64,000 nucleotides of DNA from an archaeon (GTDB lineage Archaea > Thermoproteota > Thermoprotei_A > Marsarchaeales > Marsarchaeaceae). Location: the NCBI GenBank assembly GCA_021800035.1, contig JAJYZJ010000004.1, positions 1-64,000 of the forward strand, in the 5' to 3' direction. The translations under genes and the position numbers were made by a program. The notes beneath the pieces are model-generated. The model was not told where the DNA came from, searched no databases, and was given only the letters and a program-made list of their open reading frames with translations. Shown here in pieces: positions 8,528 to 17,617 of this stretch; position 1 is the first letter of the stretch; the number at the start of each line of letters is the position of its first letter.

Positions 8528-8959
8528 ATGTACTACGAAGATTTTGGCCCGGATTACCACGGCGAGACCAAAGGAAGAACAGTGACGGAAACCGATATCG
8601 TATTATTTGCGACAATGACAGGTGCACTGAATTCCGCATTTCTTAATGAACAATTCGCGAAGAGTACGCAGTTCGGTGGAAGAATTGCTCCCGGTTTTCT
8701 TACAGCATCGATTGCAACTGGCCTAATTTATCAGCTTCCAAGCTCTCCGTTCGAAGGGGGTTTTGTGGCTTTGTTAAATGCCACGCTGGCGGCGCAAAAG
8801 GCCGTAAAAATAGGCGACACTTTGAGCTGTCGTGTATCAGTTAGGAAAAAGATGGACAAGGGAACTCGGGGAATTGTAGTGCTTCACACTGAAGTGCTCA
8901 ATCAGTCAAATGAGAAAGTAATGGAAATTGATCATGTAATCATGGTGAATAAAAGATAG
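8528..8959 (+). CDS. MaoC-like dehydratase (second copy)
   Basis: The 143-residue single hot-dog domain begins YYEDFGPDYHGETKGRTVTE, the usual N-terminal signature of MaoC proteins. The region where the family has its Asp/His hydratase residues reads TMTGALNSAFLNEQFAK, so the catalytic Asp and His of the classic motif are not both there. It may have altered activity or act as a thioester-binding partner. It is divergent from the thiolase, with a 111-base shared upstream region, and has no downstream partner on its strand until CaiB at 9114. The fold is certain enough; the reaction is not. Confidence 0.75.
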   Translation: MYYEDFGPDYHGETKGRTVTETDIVLFATMTGALNSAFLNEQFAKSTQFGGRIAPGFLTASIATGLIYQLPSSPFEGGFVALLNATLAAQKAVKIGDTLSCRVSVRKKMDKGTRGIVVLHTEVLNQSNEKVMEIDHVIMVNKR

Positions 8960-9113
8960 TTCTGGGGCCCGCCGGACAAGTTTTTAGTGTCTTATTGCTC
9001 GTAGGGCCTTGGCCAGATTTTTGGCCGGGCAGACGGAGCCAAGTACTACGGCTGCTAACAGGGTCCTCGTTCAGGAACGTATAAGAATCTCCGGCAAGTC
9101 AGGAATTTAGCAG

Positions 9114-10298
9114 ATGGGTATGGTAAAGGGAGCTCTGGAGGGACTAAGAGTCCTAGAGAGTACAGTGCAGATTGCCGGTCCTTACTGCGGAAGACTGCTT
9201 GGAGAACTTGGGGCAGAGGTGATAAAAGTCGAGCCGCTTTCAGGGGAAGCTAGCCGCCGAAGTCCGCCCTTCTATAACGGAGCCCCGCTCCTCTACCTCT
9301 ACAGCAATGCGAATAAGAAGAGCATCGCACTGAACCTTAAGGACGAACGCGGTCAAAAAGTATTCACTGACCTCGCGGAAAAATCCGACATATTGGTGGT
9401 CAACTATCGCCCGGGTGTCATGGAGCGGCTCGGTCTAGGTTATGAGGTACTAAAAAAGAAGAATAAAGGACTGATTTACGTCAGTATAACTGGATTTGGT
9501 TATTCGGGCAAGCACAGTTCTTATGCGGGTTATGATATGCTCGCACAGGCCATGTCTGGCCTCGCGGATGCAAACGGAGACCCTTCCGGTGTTCCGAAAA
9601 TCAACAGCATGACACTCGACTACTCTGCGGCGATGATGGCTGCAACTGCTGCACTTGCGGCCGTTATCAATAGAGAAAGGACTGGTCAGGGACAGTTCAT
9701 TGACATCAGCCTGCAGGATGTTGGGATGGTATACGTCCAGCATCTTATCGGGCAGTATTTATGCGGAATGCGTTACCGTTCCGGCAACCGCCGGCTGGCG
9801 TTTGCACCCTTCAGTGTGTATCCAACGCTAGACGGGTACGCAGTAGTTGCGATTGATGAGGATAGTCGGTGGGAGGCATTCCTCAAGGCGATAGGAAAGG
9901 AAAGCGCGACGAAAGACGAGACGCTGAAAAACGTCGAGTTGCGCGTGAGGAACTACGACCAAGTCGACAAGCTGGTTTCTGAGTGGGCCAAAGGGCTGAA
10001 GACGGAGGAAGTGGTACGCATTGTCACTTCCGCTGGTGGCGCATCATGCCCAGTCAAGAAGGTATCAGAAGTGATTGATGACGAACATCTAAAGGCGAGG
10101 CAGATGCTAGGTACTATGAATTCGCCGGTCTACGGTGATGTGCCATACGTGGGCTCGGTATTCAAGATGTCCGAAACGCCTGGCTCAATTGACTCATTGG
10201 GCCCCCAGCTCGGGGCTGACACGCAAGCGATTCTGACTCAGGTGCTGGGCTATAGTGAAAACAAAGTAGCGACGCTCCGGTCGGAAGGGGTAGTCTGA
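9114..10298 (+). CDS. CaiB/BaiF family (class III) CoA-transferase
   Basis: The 394-residue class III CoA-transferase begins LEGLRVLE with the family's N-terminal block GPYCGRLLGELGAEVIKVEP. The catalytic Asp is in YAGYDMLAQAMSGL, near residue 143. RTGQGQFIDISLQD and the C-terminal domain through VPYVGSVFKMSETPG are all present, so the gene looks intact. Such enzymes move CoA between carboxylic acids by a Claisen or ping-pong route with substrates such as formate, oxalate, carnitine or succinate. A TATA-like CGTATAAGAA lies about 30 bases before the ATG. The donor and acceptor are unknown. Confidence 0.9.
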   Translation: MGMVKGALEGLRVLESTVQIAGPYCGRLLGELGAEVIKVEPLSGEASRRSPPFYNGAPLLYLYSNANKKSIALNLKDERGQKVFTDLAEKSDILVVNYRPGVMERLGLGYEVLKKKNKGLIYVSITGFGYSGKHSSYAGYDMLAQAMSGLADANGDPSGVPKINSMTLDYSAAMMAATAALAAVINRERTGQGQFIDISLQDVGMVYVQHLIGQYLCGMRYRSGNRRLAFAPFSVYPTLDGYAVVAIDEDSRWEAFLKAIGKESATKDETLKNVELRVRNYDQVDKLVSEWAKGLKTEEVVRIVTSAGGASCPVKKVSEVIDDEHLKARQMLGTMNSPVYGDVPYVGSVFKMSETPGSIDSLGPQLGADTQAILTQVLGYSENKVATLRSEGVV

Positions 10299-11561
10299 AC
10301 ATTATCTGAAGCGTAAAAGAGGAATAGTATTGCGGCATTTGTTACGATGGACGGACGAGTGATGTTCCCGTTTTTTGAGGTGTGTTTGCTCCCATTATTC
10401 CATGCGCATTGTGAGTAGCTGCTCGCCGAGATCCATGCTTACCTTTTTTCATTGTCCAAAATACAGGAGAATCAGTTGAGCAAATCATTCGGAATTCATC
10501 GTAGTTTCTAGCAAGCGTTCACCAAGAATGGATGCATGCAAGGCAATGATGGAACGGGCGTCGACCTCGTTCTGAAACGCTCTCAGATGAGCAAGTTGCT
10601 GATGGGGAGGCGGGCAAAGCGCGATACGCGGGAGTCTTTGGCAATCGGCGATTCCCGGAGGCAAAGGATTTTCAATAAATGCTTGAATCTCTTGGGAAGA
10701 ACAATAGGGAACTGGTAGAGGATGGTCCCAAGAGTTCAAGCCCGAGTCTTGAGGACGCCGCACCCGGATTAAACATGAACGATCGAGTTAGGATATCTGT
10801 GCGTCGTGCTCCAGCGTCGAAATTATGGTTATCGTCAAAGGAATCGTTGTGATGGTGGACTATTAGTTGTCACGTCAGAGGATTCGTTTACAACCAGCCG
10901 GATGAATTTCATTGTTTGGTTAAAGTTAGAATGGGTCTTGAAAAACAGACTAAGCTGAGGCGGAAAAAACGCAAGGGAACACAAGTCAGGTTCTCGCAGT
11001 AATATGCAAGACGCTAGAGATAGTCCGGCGCGGGATGCTGGAGAGAAAAAGCACCGTGGGACCCCGCATTGAGGTGCAGTGCAATGCAGTGGGGAAGCTT
11101 GCAAAATTTTTGGTTGAGAGAGTCAGTGGACTGACTTCCTGCAAAACGCTCGCCTGTACTTATCGGAAAATTCGACCTGACGGCGTCCAAGCAACTGAAC
11201 GTTGGAGATACGGAAGTGAACCTTTGTCCCTCCACTACATAAGGATAATTTCTGGGTGGAATGGTTGACCATACCTCTTCCAAGGCTTTAGGCGCTGCTA
11301 GGAGAGATACCGATTGACATACGGAGGAACGATCCGCGTCTGTGGGAGTAAGGCTCTAGAGCAAGAGCCTCTCTGTTCGCTAGGGCGTCGAAACGTCCCT
11401 AGGGGCTGTCTGGGACCTCGCTAAGTCTCTGAGCGCACTCGGAAAACTAGAAGTATTGAGTGGTTTGGAATTGAAAGTTGTAAGGGGCGGGTAGCATTCC
11501 TCTTCGTCAGGTGGAGGCCACGCCGCTCAAGCTGAAAGTCTTTGCCTTTGGACTGTGGAAC
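10299..11561. other. 1.26-kb stretch without a convincing gene
   Basis: Several open frames of 60-92 codons overlap on opposite strands and none has a recognisable domain. T-runs at about 10369 and 10442 may end the CaiB transcript. Two adjacent hairpins at 11351-11402 are listed separately. The stretch separates the plus-strand CaiB gene from the long minus-strand cluster that ends at 11562. Confidence 0.5.
11351..11402. other. Two adjacent hairpins, candidate structured RNA
   Basis: AGGCTCT at 11351-11357 pairs with AGAGCCT at 11364-11370 around a 6-base loop. Ten bases on, CTAGGGCGT at 11380-11388 pairs with ACGTCCCTAG at 11393-11402 around a CGAA loop with one bulged T. They lie 160 bases beyond the stop of the molybdenum-hydroxylase small-subunit gene. 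They could belong to the 3' end of that long transcript, to a small RNA or to a lost element. Confidence 0.35.
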
Positions 11562-12083
11562 CTATCCTTCTTTCTCGTTTTCCTTTCCGCGGGGCTCTCT
11601 GCCGAGATCTTTGGCGGCCTTCATGACCAAGGAGGCCTCTTCGATTGCTTTCACAATATTCGGATAGCCTTCACATCTGCAGATATTGCCAGTCAGAGCC
11701 TTTGATATGTCCTCGGAGTTAGGTTCAGGGTTATTTCTTAGGAGTGCGAGGGCTGACATAAGGATACCAGCAGTGCAGAAGCCGCACTGAACCGCGAAGT
11801 TCTTGCGGAAGCTGACCTGGAGAGGGTGTAGACCAGTCTCGCTCGCCATGCCCTCTACGGTCTCGACTGATGCGCCCTCCGCTTGAACGGCGAGAATGAG
11901 ACAGGACTTTACGGCCTCGCCGTTCATGACTATCGTGCACGCCCCGCAGTGACCAGTATCGCACCCCATATGAGTTCCAGTTAGCCCGGCCACGTCGCGG
12001 ATGTAGTTTACTAGCAGCAGTCTGTCTTCCACAACGTCTGAATAGCTCTTTCCGTTTATCTTAATGTTAATCGATCGGTTCAA
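11562..12083 (-). CDS. [2Fe-2S] small subunit of molybdenum hydroxylase (CoxS/XdhC-type)
   Basis: The 173-residue protein has two iron-sulfur domains. A plant-ferredoxin-like domain holds GCDTGHCGACTIVMNG with further Cys in VKSCLIL, and an all-helical domain holds QCGFCTAGIL and NICRCEGY. The eight Cys needed for two [2Fe-2S] clusters are all visible. It passes electrons from the molybdopterin subunit to the FAD subunit. The tail is longer than usual and highly charged (REPRGKENEKEG). It is the last gene of the minus-strand cluster, two bases after the FAD subunit. The family includes CO, nicotinate, xanthine and hydroxybenzoyl-CoA enzymes. Confidence 0.92.
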   Translation of the reverse strand: MNRSINIKINGKSYSDVVEDRLLLVNYIRDVAGLTGTHMGCDTGHCGACTIVMNGEAVKSCLILAVQAEGASVETVEGMASETGLHPLQVSFRKNFAVQCGFCTAGILMSALALLRNNPEPNSEDISKALTGNICRCEGYPNIVKAIEEASLVMKAAKDLGREPRGKENEKEG

Positions 12084-12085
12084 CC

Positions 12086-12973
12086 CTATTCGGCTCCAGT
12101 TGCCCTGTTGACCGCCGTGAGTAGCGAGCGCGCTACCAGTACCTTCGCTATATGCGTGCGATATTGTGCACTTGCTTTGTAGTCAGAGATGATCTCGGAA
12201 CCGAGATGGAGCTCTTGAGAAGCTTGTCGAATGTTTTCGGCAGAGGCTGCTTTGCCCATGAGACTTTCGCCCAATTCCGCCATAATTCTGGGTTTGGGCA
12301 GGAGCGCGCCCAGAGCCACGGTCACCTCTTCAAATTTGCCATCTTTAATCGCGACGATCGAGGCGACGTTGACAGTAGCAAACTCCTGCGGCATCGTGCT
12401 GAACTTCATAAATGAATGACCTTCCCTGGTTCCCGAACTAGGCTTCTTTTCCAGGATCACCTTCTCCACGAGTTCGTCTCCATTAAGAACAGTCGTATAA
12501 GGTCCCTCGAAGAAATTTGAGGCCGCTATTGTCCGCCTGTTCGATGCTGATACCAAGGCGATTTTCGCGTTGAGTGCGGTAAGAACTGGTGCATAATTAC
12601 CTGCCGGGTCTGCATGCGAAATGCTCCCGCCGATAGTGCCTCTGTTCCTGACCTGCTCATCTCCAACACGCGCTGCGGCCTCGCAAAGAATGGGGAACCT
12701 CTCCATTACCTCTTTCGACCTCGCTAGCTTTGAGTGGGTGCATGTTGCGCCGATATTCAACCCCATGCCTTCTTCGGATATGTTCCCCAAACCGCTGATG
12801 TGGCCGATATCTACTAATACGGCGGGGCTCGCGAGTCTTAGCCGCATTGCGACCAGCAGGCTCTGACCGCCTGCTATTACTTTTGTGCCGTCGGTGGCTG
12901 CGAGCAGCTTGCAGGCTTCTTCAACGCTACTTGCTCTTTTGTAATCGAATTTTGGTGGAGTAAGTGTATACAA
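12086..12973 (-). CDS. FAD-binding medium subunit of molybdenum hydroxylase (CoxM-type)
   Basis: This is a 295-residue FAD-binding PCMH-type subunit. The first FAD loop KVIAGGQSLLVAMRLR is near residues 34-49 and the second, RNRGTIGGSISHADPAGN, near 110. The CO-dehydrogenase-type C-terminal domain follows. The length leaves no room for the extra [4Fe-4S] insertion found in 4-hydroxybenzoyl-CoA reductase. The start is TTG, preceded by GGTG. It lies between the large subunit (10-base gap) and the small subunit (2-base gap), so the three are surely co-translated. Confidence 0.92.
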   Translation of the reverse strand: MYTLTPPKFDYKRASSVEEACKLLAATDGTKVIAGGQSLLVAMRLRLASPAVLVDIGHISGLGNISEEGMGLNIGATCTHSKLARSKEVMERFPILCEAAARVGDEQVRNRGTIGGSISHADPAGNYAPVLTALNAKIALVSASNRRTIAASNFFEGPYTTVLNGDELVEKVILEKKPSSGTREGHSFMKFSTMPQEFATVNVASIVAIKDGKFEEVTVALGALLPKPRIMAELGESLMGKAASAENIRQASQELHLGSEIISDYKASAQYRTHIAKVLVARSLLTAVNRATGAE

Positions 12974-12983
12974 GGTGACACCC

Positions 12984-15467
12984 CTAGGCTGGGCGAGAGC
13001 GGCTGCTTGCGCTCTCTCCCAAATTGTTCTTTGATAAGAAGCGTGACCATATCCGTTCGGCCGTGAACGGCACTGTATCTATGTCCGCGTTATATTCATA
13101 CAGCGCGTCTTGTATCGCGATTAGAAGAGCCGCTGGTCCTGTCATGTTGTCACCTTCGCTCACGCCTTTGGTGCCAAGCGGGGTGAAAGGAGACTTCTTT
13201 GCCGCCGAGCCAAAGATAGGTGTGAAAAAGTCTTCGGCCGTCCTGACGTAGTAATCTCCGAATGTGATATTAAGCGGTTGACCGCTGTCATCATGGATTA
13301 GTTCTTGATGCAGTGCGTGCGATGCTGCTTGATTTGCAGCTCCCACACAGAGCTGCTCGACAATGCCCGGGTTGATTGAGCCACCTGAGTCGTGAACGCT
13401 TGCATACTTCAAGATGCTCACACTTCCCGTGTCACGGTCGACCTCTACTGCGGCAGCAGTGCCAATGAAGCCATAAGTCGCCGAAGCATTCACCTTGTTG
13501 TCGAGAGTTGCGGGGCCGAGCGTCTCAACGTTGAAAGTCCGTGTCACGGAGAGTGTGTGGTCTCCCCCTTTCAACGCATCACTCCCCGGGTTCCAGTAGA
13601 CGGTTCCAACAAGTCTCTTACTTGAGATTTTTAGGTCCCTTCTTGATTTTGAGAAGAGCACTCCGTTTTCCATTACTATATCGTCGGCGCTTACGCCAAG
13701 AAGTTTCGAAGCGGCTTCAGCAAGCTTCTTCCTCATATCTAGTGCAGCACTATAGACAGCACTGATGCCGAGCGAGCCGAATCTGGAAGCATATGTACCG
13801 GACGATATTGACCAAGAGACGTTAAATGTGTCGACACCAGTGAGCACCCTAACGTCTTCCGGATTGACACCGAGGACGCTGGCTACAAGCTGAGCCGCGA
13901 CGGTTTCGTGACCCTGCCCCTGCGGGCAGCTGTCAAGGCGGACTACGATGTGCCCGTCAGGCTCAATCTTTAAGGTCGCCGAGTGCTGCCCGCCGCTATG
14001 CGGCATGAATGTCGCTTTCTGGCGTTCCTCTTCCGGAATGGCCAAATCGAGATAGGCCATGTTAGATACTGATGGCTCAATACCGACGGCGATGCCAAGG
14101 CCGACAAGGCGCCCTTCCCGCCTTTTCTCGAGTATGTCCGCCCTTGCACCGTCCAGATCGAATATCTTCTTTAGCTTCTCAATTGCGGCCCCATAGTCCC
14201 CGCTATCGTAGACTCCACCAGAAGCTGTTGTGTATGGGAAGTCTCTTGGCTGGATGAAGTTTCTCCTCCTCAATTCGAGAGGGTCATTACCCGTTATCTT
14301 TGCACACTTATCCACCAGTTTCTCTAGGGGAATGCAAAGATGAGGCCTCCCGAACGCGCGGATTGGGCTCGTCGGAAGTGTGTTCGTAGTAACATACTCC
14401 CCTGATATCTCCAAGTTGGATATCTTGTATGGTCCGGTAAAGTTACTAACCGACTTCAGAAGGTGACCTGGCTCGGGAGATCTGGGATAAGCTCCAATGT
14501 CGTCCGTTATCCGAGCCTTCAAGCCCAAGAAGTCGCCATCTGCAGAGAGCGCCATCTCTAGATGGGAAAGCCTAGTGGCGGCCCGCGTGCTGCCAACGAA
14601 GTGCTCCATTCTTGTTTCGATCCACTTTACGGGCACGCCCGTAAATATTGAGCATGCACCGACAAGCGCCATGTATGGATAAACTGCAAGCTTGGTCCCG
14701 AAAGAGCCGCCGATGTCGCCTGGAACAATCACTCGGAATCGGTCTTGGCTCAGGCGCAGAGCCTTCGCGACCACATAGGCCAGTGTAAAGGGACCTATGA
14801 AATTGCACCACTCGGTAAGCACATCCGAACCCTTGTCATACTCGGCCACAACTCCAAAGGTTTCCATAGGGGGCACCGTGTACCCGTTCACCCTTACGTC
14901 AACGGATACCACTTTAGCGGCTTGCTCGAAGGCATTGCCCACATCCCCGTAACTGAAAGTTTTCTTCCAGACCGTGTTGCTGCCCACGGCTTCATGCACC
15001 TTGGGTGCTCCTTGGGCCAATGCTTTCTCAATATCTGCAACAACTTGCAGCGGTTCGTAGTCTACGTTTACCTTGGAGGCCGCGTCTTCGGCTATAGCTC
15101 TGCTTCTTGCAATCACTACTGCAACGGGTTCGCCAGCATATCTTGCCCGGTCGGTTGCAATCGGATAATACCGGATCGGGCTGCGGAGCGCCAAGGGCAG
15201 GGGATCCATTACTGATAGGAGTTCGGCCGCGGTTAACACAGCTCTGACCCCGGGAACCTTTATGGCATCCTCGGTGTCTATCCGTTTGATCTTCGCATGT
15301 GCATAAGGGCTCCTCAGAATCACCGCATAGTGCGTTCCGGGTGGTACTGAAAGGTCATCCAGAAACTTTGCCTTTCCCGTGGTCAGTCGTAAATCTTCGA
15401 GTCTGGGATAGGCCACGCCAACATACGTTTGCTCGGTTCGCTTCTCCTGTGACGACTGGACGGTCAT
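12984..15467 (-). CDS. Molybdopterin large subunit of molybdenum hydroxylase (CoxL/XdhB-type)
   Basis: The 827-residue protein has the aldehyde-oxidase N-terminal hammerhead (YAVILRSPYAHAKIKRIDTE) followed by the molybdopterin-binding part: GGSFGTK near 250, PIRAFGRPHLC near 370, and LGTKGVSEGDN near 770 with the conserved catalytic Glu. The CO-dehydrogenase active-site loop with selanylcysteine (AYRCSFR in true CoxL) reads PIRAFGRP here, so the enzyme is not a form I CO dehydrogenase but another hydroxylase. The substrate is unknown; a CoA thioester, aldehyde or heterocycle are options. It lies 78 bases after the luciferase-fold gene. Confidence 0.92.
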   Translation of the reverse strand: MTVQSSQEKRTEQTYVGVAYPRLEDLRLTTGKAKFLDDLSVPPGTHYAVILRSPYAHAKIKRIDTEDAIKVPGVRAVLTAAELLSVMDPLPLALRSPIRYYPIATDRARYAGEPVAVVIARSRAIAEDAASKVNVDYEPLQVVADIEKALAQGAPKVHEAVGSNTVWKKTFSYGDVGNAFEQAAKVVSVDVRVNGYTVPPMETFGVVAEYDKGSDVLTEWCNFIGPFTLAYVVAKALRLSQDRFRVIVPGDIGGSFGTKLAVYPYMALVGACSIFTGVPVKWIETRMEHFVGSTRAATRLSHLEMALSADGDFLGLKARITDDIGAYPRSPEPGHLLKSVSNFTGPYKISNLEISGEYVTTNTLPTSPIRAFGRPHLCIPLEKLVDKCAKITGNDPLELRRRNFIQPRDFPYTTASGGVYDSGDYGAAIEKLKKIFDLDGARADILEKRREGRLVGLGIAVGIEPSVSNMAYLDLAIPEEERQKATFMPHSGGQHSATLKIEPDGHIVVRLDSCPQGQGHETVAAQLVASVLGVNPEDVRVLTGVDTFNVSWSISSGTYASRFGSLGISAVYSAALDMRKKLAEAASKLLGVSADDIVMENGVLFSKSRRDLKISSKRLVGTVYWNPGSDALKGGDHTLSVTRTFNVETLGPATLDNKVNASATYGFIGTAAAVEVDRDTGSVSILKYASVHDSGGSINPGIVEQLCVGAANQAASHALHQELIHDDSGQPLNITFGDYYVRTAEDFFTPIFGSAAKKSPFTPLGTKGVSEGDNMTGPAALLIAIQDALYEYNADIDTVPFTAERIWSRFLSKNNLGESASSRSRPA

Positions 15468-15545
15468 TACTTATCTACGAACTGCCTGCCAAAGCTTCTT
15501 CCATCTCGCGCGGCACGGTCATTAGCCACGTCCTACCAACTGCCG

Positions 15546-16550
15546 CTAGGAATCCCCGACTTTGGGATTACCCACAGCCGCCCGCATGGCGTAAAGTACA
15601 TCGTCTCTTGCGCTTTCCTTCCTAATGATCGGGTAGACAATGGGGTAGACTCCGGCCGTGATGTACCGGTTTATTCGATTCTGAACCTCTTTTGGAGAAC
15701 CGCTGAGTGTAACCTTCTGGACTAGGTCGTCAGACACAAGCTTAAGCGCTTCAGAATGCTGATTCTTGTTCCATAGAGCTTCGATTTGTTTTGCGACATC
15801 ACCGTACCCTACGCTCTGGATTATGTGATGATAGTGAGGAGATGCGCAGTAGAATGCTACCACCTTTTTCATTGCCTCCATAGCATCGTCGGTGTCGCCG
15901 CAAAGTGTCATCGAAAGTGCATAGATTCCGGCACTGGACTTGTCGCGGTCCGCTCGCTCGGCGCCTATCTTCAGATTTTCGGTGATTTCCTTAATTCCTT
16001 CGTCCGTGAGCATGTTTACAATAACACCGTCAGCAACTTCTCCAGCAAGCTGCTGCATCTTCTTGTTCAGGCCGGCCAAATAGATTGGCACACTTTTTCG
16101 AGCGGGTTCTTCTCTCAGCTTGAAATCCTTCAAGTTGAAATATTTGCCGCCATAGCTGAATCTTTCTCCGCTAAGCAGCCGCTTGATTAGGGTCACATAT
16201 TCCTTCATTCGGCCAAGGGGATCCTCTATTTTGAGACCATGGCCTCTCTCAATAAAGCCTATTCCGCCAGTCCCTAGTCCTAGGAACGCCCTCCCCTTTG
16301 AGATATTGTCGATGGTGGCTATTGCCATGGCGAGCAATGTCGGAGTTCTGGAGTAAATGTTCACAATCCCTGTACCTACGCGTATCTTCTTAGTCCTGTC
16401 AGCACTAAGCGCGAGCAGGGAGAATGCTTCCTTCCCTGACTCCTCTGTCAGCCAGAACCCATCATAATCCAGTTTTTCCGCTTCTTGAACGTAACTCAGT
16501 ATGTCGCTAAGTGGATGGTCTCCGGAGTGAATGGTCAGTCCCGCACGCAA
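15546..16550 (-). CDS. Luciferase-like (LLM) flavin/F420-dependent oxidoreductase
   Basis: The 334-residue TIM-barrel protein of the bacterial-luciferase superfamily begins with the usual short strand and GFWLTEE near residue 35. It has KKIRVGTGIVNIYSRTP near 75, the family cofactor-side segment, and AFLGLGTGG near 110. In archaea such proteins mostly use coenzyme F420 (family knowledge). It could be a dehydrogenase or a monooxygenase. The start codon is TTG with a TATA box about 30 bases upstream, so a separate promoter can feed this gene and the three molybdenum-hydroxylase genes behind it. Confidence 0.85.
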   Translation of the reverse strand: MRAGLTIHSGDHPLSDILSYVQEAEKLDYDGFWLTEESGKEAFSLLALSADRTKKIRVGTGIVNIYSRTPTLLAMAIATIDNISKGRAFLGLGTGGIGFIERGHGLKIEDPLGRMKEYVTLIKRLLSGERFSYGGKYFNLKDFKLREEPARKSVPIYLAGLNKKMQQLAGEVADGVIVNMLTDEGIKEITENLKIGAERADRDKSSAGIYALSMTLCGDTDDAMEAMKKVVAFYCASPHYHHIIQSVGYGDVAKQIEALWNKNQHSEALKLVSDDLVQKVTLSGSPKEVQNRINRYITAGVYPIVYPIIRKESARDDVLYAMRAAVGNPKVGDS

Positions 16551-16577
16551 TGTGTATCGGCTGAGTTTTCTGTGTGC

Positions 16578-16587
16578 TATTTTAAGG
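16578..16587 (-). promoter_or_regulatory. TATA box for the LLM/molybdenum-hydroxylase operon
   Basis: On the minus strand the sequence reads CTTAAAATAG, centred about 32 bases ahead of the TTG at 16550. It sits in the 187-base gap (16618-16804 lies beyond it) that splits the long minus-strand cluster in two, which supports a promoter for the downstream half. Confidence 0.4.
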
Positions 16588-16804
16588 GTTTGCGTCCACC
16601 TGCCTCGTTGACTTGATCAGATTTATGAATACTGTCATTGCGACGGTGCCTAGTTATGTCAAGCTGGTTTTCGAACTCCCGCACCACGGCTCGTATTCCA
16701 GAAGGTTATCAAGAACTAACCCTAGTTCAAATGTGCAAGCGCCCTTCAGTTTACCTTACAGACAGAAGCAGACACTTGCTCGTTTGAACGATGTGGCTAT
16801 GCGG

Positions 16805-17617
16805 CTAAGGGTTGAACTGTGCCTTTAGCCTGAGGAGTCTCTCCGGAGAAAAGTCAATGGGAAGTTCGTAGGCGGTGGTAAGCAGAACCGCACAGCCCAT
16901 TTCTCCAATTGCGTCAGCAACTTGGGCTTCGGTGACGCCTTCGAAGTTTATGGCTACCACGGAACCATACGCTGACTTTGCTCTAAGGCGAAAGTCCCCA
17001 GCAAGAGAGAATCCCGTCTCCTGAGCCTGGGTCATTATTGAGTCTCCAGTCTCTTCGAGATATAGTATTGCTGTAGGCGTTCGAGATGCAAGGCCGATAT
17101 TCGCAATTGTTGAATAGTTGGCGGGGGGATTCTGATTTGCCTTCTTCTCAAAGAGCAGAATGCATGTGCATCCCGCTTCTATGTACATCCTCTCCAAATT
17201 CGCCAAGTTATCCACGCACAGTACCGCATCTGAACAATGGGACTGGAAGGCTTCTTCTAGATAACCTGTCCCGAACATCACACCCAAAACGTCCTTGTCT
17301 TCTATCTTGAGGCTCTGTGAGAGCTTTGCCGTTGTTTCGATAGAGAGCTTGGGCGCCCCCATGTTCCTGATATCAGTCTCGCGGAGCTCGGACTTCCCTA
17401 ACTTTCCGGACGCTTCGTACGAGGCTAGGGGGCTAGCGTCGTTCACAACTCCATCGAGATTTAGCGCCTTTGACGTTTGGATTAGAGAAATCGCTCTGCC
17501 TGAACTGGTGTCGAACTCATTCTGGAGCACTCCTGCGACTCTGGTTGAGAGCCCGAACACAATCGGGACAAAAGCAACTCCTCTCCCTGCGTGAAGTATT
17601 TGGTTGATTGGCGTCAT
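16805..17617 (-). CDS. UroD-like TIM-barrel protein, coupled to the carboxylase-like genes
   Basis: I do not recognise a named family with certainty. The 270-residue pattern resembles the uroporphyrinogen decarboxylase / corrinoid methyltransferase superfamily: an N-terminal VPIVFGLSTRVAG block, VLGVMFGTGYLEEAF where UroD has its GPFT loop, MYIEAGCTCILLFEK where UroD has the AGAD strand, and YLEETGDS. It is shorter than usual (about 340). Its ATG overlaps the stop of the preceding HyuA-type gene by four bases (ATGA), so translation is coupled and its role is probably tied to that complex. No catalytic residue can be named with confidence. Confidence 0.55.
   Translation of the reverse strand: MTPINQILHAGRGVAFVPIVFGLSTRVAGVLQNEFDTSSGRAISLIQTSKALNLDGVVNDASPLASYEASGKLGKSELRETDIRNMGAPKLSIETTAKLSQSLKIEDKDVLGVMFGTGYLEEAFQSHCSDAVLCVDNLANLERMYIEAGCTCILLFEKKANQNPPANYSTIANIGLASRTPTAILYLEETGDSIMTQAQETGFSLAGDFRLRAKSAYGSVVAINFEGVTEAQVADAIGEMGCAVLLTTAYELPIDFSPERLLRLKAQFNP

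Noticed and set aside
10485-10763. A 92-codon minus-strand open frame
   Set aside because: It overlaps a plus-strand frame, has no ribosome site or promoter at the expected distance and no recognisable domain; composition fits random open sequence.
12984-15467. Form I CO dehydrogenase large subunit
   Set aside because: The subunit plan fits, but the characteristic active-site loop with selanylcysteine is replaced by PIRAFGRP, so the substrate is probably not CO.
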